A stretch of 64,000 nt of DNA from an uncultured Lachnospiraceae bacterium (GCA_949840915.1 CATKXY010000007.1:49682-113681), one strand, 5' to 3'; positions 54,299 to 63,583 are shown, counted from the first letter of the stretch. Translations and numbers: made by a program. The notes: a model not told the origin generated them from the letters alone.

Positions 54299-54735
54299 AG
54301 CCTGTGATCAGGCCTCTTCGGGCGGAGGATGTGCCGGCGTTGGCGCAGATAGAGCGGGAGATCTTCAGCATCCCATGGTCCGAACGCGCCTTTGCGGAGC
54401 TTTTGGAGCATTCCTACAGCCTGTATCTGGTGGCGGAATGGGAAGGACTGCCTGTGGGCTGTGCCGGATTGACTGTTTTGGGCAATGAGGGCGATATCGA
54501 AAAGGTGATGGTGCGGGAGGCGTTCCGGGGGCGGGGGATCGCCGCTTCCATGCTGAGAGAGCTGATGGAAGCGGGGGAGCGTCTGGGTATCACGGAATTT
54601 ACGCTGGAGGTGCGCGCGGGCAATCTGCCGGCCATCCGGCTTTATGAGAAGTTCGGATTTGTGTCCGAGGGTGTCCGCCCGGGATTTTATGAAAAGCCGG
54701 CGGAGGACGCCGTGATCATGTGGCGTCGGCAATAA
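54295..54735 (+). CDS. rimI: Ribosomal protein S18 alanine N-acetyltransferase
   Basis: A 146-residue GNAT acetyltransferase of the RimI class, expected to acetylate the N-terminus of ribosomal protein S18 with acetyl-CoA. The acetyl-CoA loop is MVREAFRGRGIAASML (Q/RxxGxG/A-like motif), followed by LEVRAGNLPAIRLYEKFGF, the typical C-terminal block. I choose the ATG at 54295, which overlaps the tsaB stop; earlier in-frame starts lie inside tsaB. The tsaE-tsaB-rimI order is common in Firmicutes. Confidence 0.92.
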   Translation: MKPVIRPLRAEDVPALAQIEREIFSIPWSERAFAELLEHSYSLYLVAEWEGLPVGCAGLTVLGNEGDIEKVMVREAFRGRGIAASMLRELMEAGERLGITEFTLEVRAGNLPAIRLYEKFGFVSEGVRPGFYEKPAEDAVIMWRRQ

Positions 54736-54843
54736 TTACCACACCATGCCGCACGTTTTCTATAGTATACTCAAGATGTGTTATCCTCTGGTTTGATGCA
54801 GGGATGGCAGGATGTCTATACAACAGATTGCGGGAGGCACAAA

Positions 54844-55068
54844 ATGCGAAAATATGGAAAAGTGATTTGCAATCAATGCAAAAAAGAATTAAAATCAGAA
54901 GGAAAGTATTTGAAGGAAGGCTGCTTTGCAGTGGATTATACCTTCGGGTATTTCAGCCGCAGGGACGCCGTCAGGCACAGATTCGATCTGTGCGAGGACT
55001 GCTATGACAGGCTGATCGCACAGTTTGCAATCCCTGTGGAGGAGGATGAGGAAACCGAGTTATGTTAG
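54844..55068 (+). CDS. Small zinc-ribbon-like protein
   Basis: A 74-residue cytoplasmic protein with two CxxC pairs, CNQCKKEL near residue 10 and LCEDCYD near residue 51. These should bind one zinc ion in a ribbon; the rest is short and acidic at the end (EEDEETELC). No function can be given. The start follows GGGAGG by seven bases. The gene overlaps rnz by seven bases. A longer reading from 54778 lacks a ribosome site. Confidence 0.65.
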   Translation: MRKYGKVICNQCKKELKSEGKYLKEGCFAVDYTFGYFSRRDAVRHRFDLCEDCYDRLIAQFAIPVEEDEETELC

Positions 55069-55982
55069 ATGTTTGTCTGCTGGGGACAGGGGGCATGATG
55101 CCGCTGCCGTACAGGTGGCTCACCTCCCTGATGATGCGTTATAATGGAAAGAGCATTTTGATAGACTGCGGAGAGGGAACTCAGATTGCCCTGCGGGAGA
55201 AAGGCTGGAGCCCGAACCCTATCGATATCATTTGCTTTACGCATTATCATGCGGATCATATCAGCGGTCTGCCGGGTATGCTTCTCACGATGGGAAATGC
55301 CGAGCGTGTCAGTCCGCTGCTTCTCATAGGCCCGAGAGGATTGACTAAAACAGTCAATTCCCTCAGGGTGATAGCGCCTGAGCTGCCGTTCGAGATACAG
55401 TGTGTGGAGATCGGAGAGGGCGAACAGACATTTTCTTTCGATGGATTTCGGATTGAGGCTTTCAAGGTGAATCATAATGTGTTATGCTATGGTTACAGCC
55501 TGAGTATTGACCGTACCGGCAGATTTGACAGAGAGCGGGCGGAGCGTCAGCAGATACCCATGAAATTCTGGAGCCGTCTGCAAAAGGGTGAAATAATCGA
55601 GCAGGACGGCTGCGTCTACACCCCCGATATGGTTCTGGGGGAGCGCCGCAGAGGCCTGAAGGTGACCTATTGTACGGACACCCGTCCCACGGAGAGTATT
55701 CTGGCCCATGCCAGAGAGTCGGATCTGCTGATACTGGAGGGCATGTACGGAGAACCGGACAAACTGGCAAAGGCCAGGGAGCATAAGCACATGACGATGT
55801 ATGAGGCGGCGAAGATTGCGCGGGACGCGGAGGTCCCCGAGCTTTGGCTGACGCATTACAGCCCTTCCCTCATGCGTCCCGAGGAATTTATCGCGGATGT
55901 GCGCAAAATTTTTCCCAATACTGTGGCAGCGCGGGACGGAAGGACTGCGGAGTTGAAATTTGAGGAAGATCAGGTTGAATAA
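55062..55982 (+). CDS. rnz: Ribonuclease Z
   Basis: A 306-residue metallo-beta-lactamase-fold endonuclease that cuts the 3' trailer from tRNA precursors without encoded CCA. The zinc site is FTHYHADHISGLPG (HxHxDH) at about residues 62-76, with further ligands in KVNHNVLCYGY, YCTDTRPTE and LTHYSPS. Length is that of the short RNase Z form. The two tRNA-Ser genes at the end of this window lack CCA and would need such processing. It overlaps the zinc-ribbon gene by seven bases. Confidence 0.95.
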   Translation: MLDVCLLGTGGMMPLPYRWLTSLMMRYNGKSILIDCGEGTQIALREKGWSPNPIDIICFTHYHADHISGLPGMLLTMGNAERVSPLLLIGPRGLTKTVNSLRVIAPELPFEIQCVEIGEGEQTFSFDGFRIEAFKVNHNVLCYGYSLSIDRTGRFDRERAERQQIPMKFWSRLQKGEIIEQDGCVYTPDMVLGERRRGLKVTYCTDTRPTESILAHARESDLLILEGMYGEPDKLAKAREHKHMTMYEAAKIARDAEVPELWLTHYSPSLMRPEEFIADVRKIFPNTVAARDGRTAELKFEEDQVE

Positions 55983-56065
55983 AAATGCGTATTCAACCGT
56001 TGCTTCATGACGGCGGAGGACTGCCGCTGTTTGAATGCGCGCCGCAGCGCGCAGATAGGCATAAA

Positions 56066-56647
56066 ATGAAGAAGGCGACGACGCGTACAACAATTATTAT
56101 CGCTGTGCTGATTATTGCTGTGGTAGGGTATTACGCATATCTCTCCAACAAGGACAGGGCCAGGCGGGAGGATGCCGCCATGACGGCGGTGGAAGCTGTG
56201 CTGAGCAGGGATTTGAGCAAGGATTATCCGCCGACACCCAAAGAAGTCATCAAGTATTACAATGAGCTTCTGCGCTGTCTGTATAATGAAGAGAGTTCTC
56301 AGGAGGAGATAGAGGCGCTGGGCCTCAGAGCCAGAGAACTCTATGACGAAGAGCTTCTGGAGGCTAATGAGCTGGGAGGTTATCTGATCCGGCTTCAGGA
56401 GGATGTGAATGACTACAGAAGCAACGGGCGGCGCATTACGACCATCAGTGTCGCCTCCAGCACAAATGTTGACATGTTTGAGCAGGACGGCTATTCTTTT
56501 GCCAAGATCATGTGTGCTTATAATATTATGCAGGACGGTCAGACGCACCCTTCCGACCAGGTATATCTTCTGCGCAAAAATTCCGACAGACAGTGGAAAA
56601 TCTACGGCTGGGAGGCGGCGGAGAATCTGGAGACGCAGGCCGAGTGA
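56066..56647 (+). CDS. Membrane-anchored protein, possibly DUF6715 family
   Basis: A 193-residue protein from the ATG at 56066 (MKKATTRT). One N-terminal membrane anchor (IIIAVLIIAVVGYYAYL) is followed by a helical stretch and a compact alpha/beta C-terminal domain (FAKIMCAYNIMQDGQ, VYLLRKNSDRQWKIYGWE), suggestive of an NTF2-like fold. It may belong to the DUF6715 group seen in Lachnospiraceae; I am not certain. An in-frame ATG at 55985 would add 27 unlike residues, but has a somewhat better upstream AGG. Function unknown; it lies between rnz and tsaD. Confidence 0.65.
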   Translation: MKKATTRTTIIIAVLIIAVVGYYAYLSNKDRARREDAAMTAVEAVLSRDLSKDYPPTPKEVIKYYNELLRCLYNEESSQEEIEALGLRARELYDEELLEANELGGYLIRLQEDVNDYRSNGRRITTISVASSTNVDMFEQDGYSFAKIMCAYNIMQDGQTHPSDQVYLLRKNSDRQWKIYGWEAAENLETQAE

Positions 56648-56728
56648 TGGCGGGATTCTGAAGGCGGCATAAAGCGGTACAGGACCGCGGACAAGAGCCG
56701 GACCACGGCGGAGAATCGGGACGGAATC

Positions 56729-57763
56729 ATGGATAAGAATACAGAAAACGGTATTGAAAATAATTACATATTGGCCATCGAGAGCTCCTGCGACGAGACA
56801 GCGGCATCGGTGGTGAGAAACGGCAGGGAGGTGTTATCCAATGTGATCGCTTCCCAGATTGCGCTGCACACTTTGTATGGGGGCGTGGTGCCGGAGATTG
56901 CTTCCCGCAGACATATCGAAAAGATCAATCAGGTCATTTGTCAGGCGCTTTCGGAGGCCGGAGTGGGGCTTCGGGATATTACCGCCATTGCGGTGACTTA
57001 TGGTCCGGGACTTGTGGGAGCGCTGCTTGTGGGTGTCTCGGCGGCAAAGGCCATCAGTTTTGCCACGGGGATTCCACTGGTGGGGGTACATCACATAAAC
57101 GGCCATATCAGCGCCAATTATATAGAACATAATGATTTGGAGCCGCCGTTCGTCTGTATGGTGGCCTCCGGCGGACACTCCCATCTGGTGGTGGTGGAGG
57201 ATTACGGAATCTACAGACTGATAGGACGTACAAGGGATGATGCGGCGGGAGAGGCATTTGACAAAGTGGCCCGTGCAATCGGGCTGGGCTATCCCGGCGG
57301 TCCAAAGATCGACAAGCTGGCCAGGGAAGGCAATCCCGACGCTATCGTGTTCCCAAGGGCCAGGGTGGCTGAGAACGAATATGATTTCAGCTTCAGCGGC
57401 TTAAAGAGCGCAGTTCTCAATTATCTCAACAGCTGCGAGATGAAGGGGGAGGCGGTCTGCAGGGCGGATGTGGCGGCATCATTCCAGCGGGCGGTCATCG
57501 ACGTCTGCGTGGAGCATTCCATGGCGGCAGTCAGGGAGTTTGGCTATGACCGATTTGCCATTGCGGGAGGCGTGGCTTCCAATTCCGCGCTGAGAGCGGC
57601 TTTTGAGGAGGCGTGTGCAGCACAGGGCGTGAAATTTTACCGTCCGAGTCCGGTTTATTGCACGGATAATGCGGCGATGATCGGCGCGGCCGGATATTAT
57701 GAATTTCTGAGGGGGGTGCGACACGGCTATGATCTGAACGCCGTGCCCAATTTAAGCTTATGA
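56729..57763 (+). CDS. tsaD: tRNA t6A threonylcarbamoyltransferase TsaD
   Basis: A 344-residue ASKHA-fold enzyme that moves threonylcarbamoyl from the AMP adduct to A37 of tRNA. N-terminal [13 protein letters not shown], the metal-binding [37 protein letters not shown] and C-terminal [11 protein letters not shown] with [10 protein letters not shown] blocks are all present and complete. It is encoded 2 kb after tsaE-tsaB. The stop overlaps the ispD start by four bases. Confidence 0.97.
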   Translation: MDKNTENGIENNYILAIESSCDETAASVVRNGREVLSNVIASQIALHTLYGGVVPEIASRRHIEKINQVICQALSEAGVGLRDITAIAVTYGPGLVGALLVGVSAAKAISFATGIPLVGVHHINGHISANYIEHNDLEPPFVCMVASGGHSHLVVVEDYGIYRLIGRTRDDAAGEAFDKVARAIGLGYPGGPKIDKLAREGNPDAIVFPRARVAENEYDFSFSGLKSAVLNYLNSCEMKGEAVCRADVAASFQRAVIDVCVEHSMAAVREFGYDRFAIAGGVASNSALRAAFEEACAAQGVKFYRPSPVYCTDNAAMIGAAGYYEFLRGVRHGYDLNAVPNLSL

Positions 57764-58536
57764 AAAACGGAAAGCGCTGCACGGCCGTTGTTCTCTCCGC
57801 GGGCAGCGGAAGCCGCATGAAGAGTGATGTGGCCAAACAATACATGGATCTGGCCGGAAAACCGGTGATCTGGTACTCGCTGCAGGCAGTGGAACAGTCT
57901 GCGGTCATAGACGACTGCATTTTGGTGACAGGCAGTGCGGATCTGGATCATGTCCGCGAAGACATTGTACAAAAATATGCCTTTTCCAAGGTGGATGCCG
58001 TGGTGGCAGGCGGAGCGGAGCGGTATTTGTCGGTTATGCAGGCGCTGCGGGTGATCTCCGATGACAGATTGACGACGCCGAACCGAAACGGCTATGTGTT
58101 TATCCATGACGGTGCGAGGCCGTTTCTGACGGAGGAGATGATACTGAGACTGAGCGGGGCGGCGGAGCGGTATCGCGCCTGTGCGGCCGCCATGCCTGCC
58201 AAAGATACGGTAAAGATTACAGACGATGAGAATTTTGCGGTTCAGACGCCTGACAGGAGATCCGTCTGGAATGTGCAGACACCCCAGGTTTTTGAGACGC
58301 AGTTAATTATTGAAGCATACGCGCGTCTTGCCTCCAGACTGGACCGGATACGGGAACAGGGAATCACGATCACGGATGATGCCGGCGTGGTAGAGCTGTT
58401 TACGGAGTGCCGGGTCAGACTGACGGAAGGATCCTGGAAGAATATCAAGATCACCACACCGGAGGATATGCTGGTGGCGGAGGCGTTCCTGAAGGCGGGA
58501 AAACAGGCAGGGATGCCGGACGGATTAAAGAGTTGA
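57760..58536 (+). CDS. ispD: 2-C-methyl-D-erythritol 4-phosphate cytidylyltransferase
   Basis: A 258-residue IspD, the third enzyme of the non-mevalonate isoprenoid pathway. It joins MEP to CTP. The nucleotide loop is [19 protein letters not shown], followed by [14 protein letters not shown], the Lys/Thr in PAKDTVK, and the C-terminal [12 protein letters not shown]. Length is slightly above the usual 230. It starts within the tsaD stop. No other pathway genes are near. A large inverted repeat follows at 58552. Confidence 0.95.
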   Translation: MKNGKRCTAVVLSAGSGSRMKSDVAKQYMDLAGKPVIWYSLQAVEQSAVIDDCILVTGSADLDHVREDIVQKYAFSKVDAVVAGGAERYLSVMQALRVISDDRLTTPNRNGYVFIHDGARPFLTEEMILRLSGAAERYRACAAAMPAKDTVKITDDENFAVQTPDRRSVWNVQTPQVFETQLIIEAYARLASRLDRIREQGITITDDAGVVELFTECRVRLTEGSWKNIKITTPEDMLVAEAFLKAGKQAGMPDGLKS

Positions 58537-58551
58537 CATCAAAATGACAGA

Positions 58552-58621
58552 AAAACGCAGATTTTATTGTGCAGGTCGGACAGATTGTAATGGAAAATAT
58601 GCACAAAAGAATCTGCGTTTT
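58552..58621 (+). terminator. Long imperfect hairpin after ispD
   Basis: Two 22-base arms (58552-58573 and 58600-58621) are complementary at 20 or more positions, with a 26-base loop. The right arm ends in GCGTTTT. It may terminate ispD transcription, although it is longer and more open than most terminators. Confidence 0.6.
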
Positions 58622-58622
58622 G

Positions 58623-58637
58623 TGGTCAGATTGACCA
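58623..58637. promoter_or_regulatory. 15-base palindrome, candidate operator
   Basis: TGGTCA-GAT-TGACCA, a perfect six-base inverted repeat just after the ispD hairpin and about 110 bases upstream of the transporter promoter. It could bind a dimeric regulator; no regulator gene is adjacent. Confidence 0.35.
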
Positions 58638-58747
58638 GCGAATTGAAAAATTAAGGCAATTTATAGATGAAAAACATGATAAAATAAATATATTTTAACC
58701 ATTATGCCCTAAAAATATACGTTTGTGCAAAAAAAGCCGCTTGCAAT

Positions 58748-58776
58748 TTGTACAGAACAATGTTAAAGTATATATA
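58748..58776 (+). promoter_or_regulatory. Promoter of the sugar transporter operon
   Basis: TTGTAC and TATATA are 17 bases apart, about 60 bases before the binding-protein gene. A short hairpin (GCCGA/TCGGC) follows in the leader. Confidence 0.55.
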
Positions 58777-58834
58777 GGCCGAGCAGTGTTCGGCAGAAAC
58801 AATATCATTTTAATCTATTTTAGGGAGGAAAGAA

Positions 58835-60475
58835 ATGAAGAAGAAAGTATTATCTGTACTTCTTGCAACCGCTATGGTGGCTTCTCTTGCAGCTTGCGGC
58901 GAAAAGCCCGCAAACCAGAGCACCGCACCCAGCAGCGATGCAAGCACATCCGCCCCCGAGGTTTCCAGCGAGGCACCGGCGGCAACTTATGATCTCAAGC
59001 AGGTTAAGATCATGGTAGACGGTACCCTGAACCTGACCGAGGAGACCGGTCTGAAGGAGTTTGAGGAGGCATGGGAGAAGGAGGTTGGCATTGATCTTGT
59101 TATCAACAAGCCCGACCACTCCAACTACTCTGAGGCTCTGGCTCTGGCACTGGCAGGCACCGACAAGCCCGACGTGGTTCTGATGCCCGCTGCTATGTAC
59201 TCTCAGTATGCATCTTTCGGCACTGTTCTTTGGGATATGACCGATGCATATGAGAACGCAGATTTCCAGTCTGCACTCAACAGCAAGGCTGTTGTAAACG
59301 ATGGTAACTATGTAAATGGCAGATTGTACGGCATGAGCCCCACCGCTGGTAACGGCTGTGTGACCTATGTTAAGAAGGCTTGGCTTGACAATCTTGGCAT
59401 GAAGGTTGAGGACATCAAGACTTACGATGATTTCTACAACATGCTGGTTAGATTCACCAAGGAAGATCCCGATGGAAACGGTGTAGACGGCGATACCTAT
59501 GGTATCATCGCTCCTGGTCTGGTTTCCACAGAGGCTCCCTGGACCAACTATCTGCCTGAGTTCTGGCAGAACGCTTATCCCGCTCTGGTGCAGGATGAGA
59601 ACGGCACATGGATCGACGGTTTCCAGACCGAGGAGACCAAGGCTGCTCTCGAGAGACTGCGCACCGCTTGGGCTGACGGCGTTATCGACCCTGATACCTC
59701 CGCTTTCGTAGGCGAGACCAAGAGCACCCGTGAGAAATGGTTTGGTAATGACCAGAAGGGTACTGCTGGATGCTTTGCATACTGGGCAGGTACCTGGAGA
59801 CAGACTCTGACCGATAACCTGTCCAAGAACCAGGTTGAGACAGAGGTTGTTCAGCTTCCTCTGATCGCTGAGATGGATGGATTTATGGACAGAAAAGCTC
59901 CTGTATGGGTTATCATGAATGACACTTCCCTTTCCGAGGAAGAGAACAATGCACGCGGCCAGGCTATCTTCGATGCATTCTTTGAGAGCATGCTGGATGG
60001 CGGCAACGTACAGCTTCTGTGGACCTACGGTGTAGAGGGTATGCACTGGAGCATGGCTGCCGAGACCGTTGTGCTGGCTCCCGATATCCCTGAGAAGAGA
60101 AAAGAGACCACCTATGAGGAAGGCCAGTTCCATATGCTTCCCGGTGTTCTGGACAACACTGCTCTCTACAAGAAGAATCACATCGACAATATCCTGTCCG
60201 TTCGTGATCTGCCTTCAGAGTACAATGTGTCTGCATCTTCCGATATTGCTACCGAGTCCAGCGCTGAGTTCTATGCACACGCTATCTCCGCACCCGCACT
60301 GCCCACTTCTACTACCTATGCAGTACAGTCTGCAGTTATCAATGACGCTGTTCAGGTAGCAGTAAACGCAGTTGTTAAGGGCGAGAAGGATTACGATGCA
60401 GCTATGCAGGAGTATCTGGCTACCGCTGGTTCCGTTGTTGAGACTGTTCTGGGCGAGCTGAACGCTGCACAGTAA
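58835..60475 (+). CDS. Extracellular sugar-binding lipoprotein, LplA type
   Basis: A 546-residue ABC transporter substrate-binding lipoprotein. The signal is MKKKVLSVLLATAMVASLAAC with the lipid Cys at residue 21, followed by a Ser/Thr/Pro-rich linker. The mature part has the fold and length of family-1 oligosaccharide-binding proteins of the LplA group (KPDVVLMPAAMYSQY, NYVNGRLYGMSPT, DGDTYGIIAPGL, FAYWAGTWRQ). Its codon use is much more biased than that of its neighbours, which fits very high expression. With the two permeases it should bring in oligosaccharides; pectin-derived ones are likely because an acetylesterase gene follows. The ATPase is not encoded here and is presumably a shared MsmK-like protein. 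Confidence 0.93.
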   Translation: MKKKVLSVLLATAMVASLAACGEKPANQSTAPSSDASTSAPEVSSEAPAATYDLKQVKIMVDGTLNLTEETGLKEFEEAWEKEVGIDLVINKPDHSNYSEALALALAGTDKPDVVLMPAAMYSQYASFGTVLWDMTDAYENADFQSALNSKAVVNDGNYVNGRLYGMSPTAGNGCVTYVKKAWLDNLGMKVEDIKTYDDFYNMLVRFTKEDPDGNGVDGDTYGIIAPGLVSTEAPWTNYLPEFWQNAYPALVQDENGTWIDGFQTEETKAALERLRTAWADGVIDPDTSAFVGETKSTREKWFGNDQKGTAGCFAYWAGTWRQTLTDNLSKNQVETEVVQLPLIAEMDGFMDRKAPVWVIMNDTSLSEEENNARGQAIFDAFFESMLDGGNVQLLWTYGVEGMHWSMAAETVVLAPDIPEKRKETTYEEGQFHMLPGVLDNTALYKKNHIDNILSVRDLPSEYNVSASSDIATESSAEFYAHAISAPALPTSTTYAVQSAVINDAVQVAVNAVVKGEKDYDAAMQEYLATAGSVVETVLGELNAAQ

Positions 60476-60501
60476 GTTTTAAGCAGTAAAATTAAATAAG
60501 A

Positions 60502-60598
60502 CGATTTCGGGAATAAAGTTCTTGAACAGAGATCCCGGAATCGAATGTAAAGCCTGTCCTGTTCCTCGGAGGGAGTACCCCTGCCGGGGGCAGGACAG
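60502..60598 (+). promoter_or_regulatory. Two hairpins between binding protein and permease genes
   Basis: First stem CGATTTCGGGA/TCCCGGAATCG (60502-60543); second CTGTCCTG/CAGGACAG (60554-60598) with a GC-rich inner hairpin. They lie in the 177-base gap between the binding-protein and permease genes. Such stems commonly stabilise the upstream mRNA or stop part of transcription, giving more binding protein than permease. Confidence 0.55.
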
Positions 60599-60652
60599 TC
60601 CTTTATCAAGAGATTTAGAAAGGTATTATGGGAGAGGAAGGAGCAAAAAAGT

Positions 60653-61612
60653 ATGAGCAAAAAGAAAATCACTACCTCTACAGGTGCAGTGGTAAAACAG
60701 AAGCCACTTGGAATGCGCATCTGGAATCATCGTGGTTACTACATAATGTTTTTACCTGTGCTTGCTTTTTTGGCTGTGGTGCATTACTGGCCTATGCTGG
60801 GTATCAGATATTCCTTTTATCAGTACTATACAGTAATGGCGCCTAAATTTGTAGGACTTCAGAATTTTAGAAATATGTTTGCCACCAATCAGTTCTGGAT
60901 TGCGTTTGGCAACACCTTGCTTTTGAGTATAATGAAGTTGATCATTACGACCATCACTTCCGTAGTCGTATCCATCTTCTTGAATGAGATGGGCAATCTC
61001 TTTGCAAAGAAGAGCTTGCAGACCATCATATATTTACCTCACTTTATGTCTTGGGCGGTAGTAGCAGGTATCTTCACCCTGTTCCTGTCTGCCTCCAACA
61101 CAGGTGTGTTGAACGGTATGCTGCATGACTGGGGGATATTAGATCCGAAGACCAGTATCAGCTTCCTGGAGGAGCCGAAGTACTGGAGAACAATCTTCTA
61201 CATAATCAATATCTGGAAGGAGACCGGTTGGGGAACCATCATCTTCCTGGCCACGCTGTCCGGTATCAATCCCGAGCTGTATGAGGCTGCAGACATCGAC
61301 GGTGCAACCCGTATGCAGAAGATCCGTTTCGTCACCGTACCTGCTCTTGCAAACACGATCTTCACCGTGCTGATCCTGAACCTGGCTAAGGTTATGAATA
61401 TGTTTGAGTCTGTATTCGTATTATACAATGCTTCTGTATACAGAGTTGCAGACGTTATCTCTACCTACATATATAGACAGAGTTTCGGTACTGCGGTTGC
61501 AGACTATGGCTATTCTACGGCGGTTGGTTTGTTTAAGTCACTGGTTGGCGCAGCGCTTGTGCTGATCTGTAACTGGGCAAGTAAAAAAGGCCGCGGCCGT
61601 GGCATTATTTAG
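60653..61612 (+). CDS. Sugar ABC transporter permease, LplB type
   Basis: A 319-residue membrane protein with six hydrophobic segments, of the LplB/UgpA-like class of carbohydrate permeases. The EAA loop that contacts the ATPase reads YEAADIDGATRMQKIRFVTV. It starts behind GAAGGAG and is followed at 11 bases by the second permease gene. It should form the heterodimeric channel for oligosaccharides delivered by the lipoprotein encoded upstream. Confidence 0.92.
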   Translation: MSKKKITTSTGAVVKQKPLGMRIWNHRGYYIMFLPVLAFLAVVHYWPMLGIRYSFYQYYTVMAPKFVGLQNFRNMFATNQFWIAFGNTLLLSIMKLIITTITSVVVSIFLNEMGNLFAKKSLQTIIYLPHFMSWAVVAGIFTLFLSASNTGVLNGMLHDWGILDPKTSISFLEEPKYWRTIFYIINIWKETGWGTIIFLATLSGINPELYEAADIDGATRMQKIRFVTVPALANTIFTVLILNLAKVMNMFESVFVLYNASVYRVADVISTYIYRQSFGTAVADYGYSTAVGLFKSLVGAALVLICNWASKKGRGRGII

Positions 61613-61623
61613 GAGGTGCGGAT

Positions 61624-62487
61624 ATGGCAGAAGCAAAAGCTGTTTACAAGAAAAAGAAAAAGTTCTCCCTGTTTGCTGTGATCAATTATGCTGTGTTTAT
61701 TCTCATCGGTATGATTATCCTGCTTCCTATCTGGAAGGTAGTGGTAGACTCCTTCAGTGCGGTAGGTGTGTATCAGTTTAAATTATTACCCACGCAGTTC
61801 ACGGTGGATGGTTATAAAACTATTTTGCAGACCGGCGCCCTGTACAGACCGTTTATTAACTCTGTGATAACCACTCTTGTAGGTGCCGTTCTGGGTCTGG
61901 TGCTCTCGACTCTTGGCGGATATGTAATGATTCAGTTTGAGATGCCCGGACGCGGTTTTCTGGCATTCCTGCTCCTGTTCACCATGATTTTCTCCGGCGG
62001 TATGATTCCTGAGTATCTGGTGTTCGATCAGATCGGCCTGAAAGACAGTATGTGGGTTATCGTTGTAAAGCACGGTATTAATGTTTACAATCTGGTGTTG
62101 ATGCGTAACTTCTTTGAAGGTATTCCGGGCAGCTTGTATGAGGCAGCTAAAATCGACGGATGTTCCCCCATGGGAATTTTCTTCAAGATTGTGCTTCCTC
62201 TGTCCAAGGCAGCTCTGGCTTCCATCGGTCTGATGTTCGCCGTGACAGTATGGAATGATTACACCACACCCAGAATCTACATTACCAGCAACGATCAGAC
62301 GAACTTCCAGTATAAGCTGAGAACGATGATCATGGATGGAGATACGCCGACGACACAGTATGTTATCTCGACGAATACCTTGTATAATGCAGGTATTGTG
62401 GCGGCAATCCTTCCCTTCATGGCATTATATCCTTTCCTGCAGAAGTATTTTGTTACCGGTGTGAATATCGGTGCGGTAAAGGAGTAA
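61624..62487 (+). CDS. Sugar ABC transporter permease, YtcP type
   Basis: A 287-residue six-segment carbohydrate permease of the YtcP/UgpE-like class. Its EAA loop is YEAAKIDGCSPMGIFFKIVL. A very good ribosome site (TTAGGAGGTG) precedes the ATG. The C-terminus ends FVTGVNIGAVKE, typical of this class (VKG/VKE endings). It pairs with the LplB-type permease; a terminator follows before the esterase gene. Confidence 0.93.
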   Translation: MAEAKAVYKKKKKFSLFAVINYAVFILIGMIILLPIWKVVVDSFSAVGVYQFKLLPTQFTVDGYKTILQTGALYRPFINSVITTLVGAVLGLVLSTLGGYVMIQFEMPGRGFLAFLLLFTMIFSGGMIPEYLVFDQIGLKDSMWVIVVKHGINVYNLVLMRNFFEGIPGSLYEAAKIDGCSPMGIFFKIVLPLSKAALASIGLMFAVTVWNDYTTPRIYITSNDQTNFQYKLRTMIMDGDTPTTQYVISTNTLYNAGIVAAILPFMALYPFLQKYFVTGVNIGAVKE

Positions 62488-62521
62488 TCCGGGGCTGTAT
62501 AGTTTAACATGAGTTAGTATG

Positions 62522-62563
62522 ACTGGGGGAACCTTGATTTTGATCGCGGTTTCCCCAGTTTTG
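62522..62563 (+). terminator. Terminator between ytcP-type permease and acetylesterase genes
   Basis: ACTGGGGGAACC pairs with GGTTTCCCCAGT (one wobble) around a 14-base loop, followed by TTTTGT. It ends 28 bases before the esterase start. Confidence 0.8.
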
Positions 62564-62590
62564 TATCAATTGGAAAGAACGGGTGAGATA

Positions 62591-63313
62591 ATGAATAAAA
62601 TTTTTTGGGCAGGGGATTCTACCGTGCAGACAAATGATATCAGCACATATCCACAGACTGGTATCGGCCAGGTGTTTTCTCTTTATATTAAGCCGGATTT
62701 CACTGTATGCAACCATGCCAAGAACGGGCGCAGCACCAAGAGCTTTATGGATGAGGGCAGACTTGAGGAGATTGACCGGCACATCGGCAGGGATGATTTT
62801 CTCTTTATCCAGTTTGGACACAATGACGAGAAAGATCAGGATCCGGCGAGATATACGATTCCGGGTTCTACTTTTGACGACAATCTTCGCACCTTTATCA
62901 ATGTGGCCAGAAGGCACGGAGCATATCCTGTTTTGATCACTCCGCTGGAGCGCAGGTGCTTTGACGAGAACGGTATTCTGGGTCCCGGTGCACATGGAGA
63001 GTATGTGGCAGCCATGAAGACGGTGGCTGAAGCGGAAAAGGTTCCTCTTGTTGATCTGTATGCCATGAGCCGTAAAACGATGGCACAGGCAGGGATGGAG
63101 AGGACAAAGGATTGGTTTATGAACATTGCACCTGATGTTTATGCAAGCTGTCCTCAGGGAAAACAGGATAATACGCATTTGCAGTATCCGGGGGCTGTGA
63201 TCTTTGCCGGGTTGATCGCTGAAGGACTGAAAATATGCGGCGGAATTTATGCGCAGCTATTGATCGATCCGAATAAAGAGCCGGAAGGATTAGAGGACGG
63301 AGATAAGGCATGA
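62591..63313 (+). CDS. Rhamnogalacturonan acetylesterase-like SGNH hydrolase (CE12)
   Basis: A 240-residue SGNH-fold esterase. Block I is AGDSTVQTND with the nucleophile Ser, block II NHAKNGRSTKSF, block III QFGHNDEKD, and block V DNTHLQYPGA with the acid Asp and base His. This is the CE12 rhamnogalacturonan/pectin acetylesterase pattern. It lacks a signal peptide, so it deacetylates fragments after import by the transporter encoded upstream. I choose the ATG at 62591 behind GGGTGAG; an earlier in-frame ATG at 62519 overlaps the terminator and gives an unlike, hydrophobic extension. Confidence 0.9.
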   Translation: MNKIFWAGDSTVQTNDISTYPQTGIGQVFSLYIKPDFTVCNHAKNGRSTKSFMDEGRLEEIDRHIGRDDFLFIQFGHNDEKDQDPARYTIPGSTFDDNLRTFINVARRHGAYPVLITPLERRCFDENGILGPGAHGEYVAAMKTVAEAEKVPLVDLYAMSRKTMAQAGMERTKDWFMNIAPDVYASCPQGKQDNTHLQYPGAVIFAGLIAEGLKICGGIYAQLLIDPNKEPEGLEDGDKA

Positions 63314-63352
63314 TAGTTTGCTCAATTTTTGATAATTTTTTGCAAAAAGCTG

Positions 63353-63381
63353 TTGACAGAAAAAACTATTTTTGATAGAAT
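63353..63381 (+). promoter_or_regulatory. Promoter of the tRNA-Ser genes
   Basis: Perfect TTGACA, 17 bases, TAGAAT, 29 bases before the first tRNA gene. Confidence 0.7.
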
Positions 63382-63410
63382 AATCCTTGCCGCTGATGAG
63401 CGGATTCGAT

Positions 63411-63496
63411 GGAGAGATATCGAAGTGGTCATAACGAGGCGGTCTTGAAAACCGTTTGTCCGCAAGGGCGCGTGGGTTCGAATCCCACTCTCTCCG
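63411..63496 (+). tRNA. tRNA-Ser, anticodon TGA
   Basis: The acceptor stem GGAGAGA/TCTCTCC, the anticodon loop CTTGAAA with TGA, a long variable arm as in all serine tRNAs, and the T arm GTGGGTTCGAATCCCAC are all visible. The discriminator is G, right for serine. CCA is not encoded. Confidence 0.96.
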
Positions 63497-63583
63497 CTAG
63501 AGAGTAGGGGGATGATGCAGTTTTCCACTGAACTCTTTTATTATTTTTAGGACAAGCGCATAAAAATAGTAATGTTCAACCGT

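Noticed and set aside
58850..60181. Open frame of 443 codons on the minus strand
   Set aside because: Antisense to the binding-protein gene with its strong codon bias, which leaves the opposite strand free of stops.
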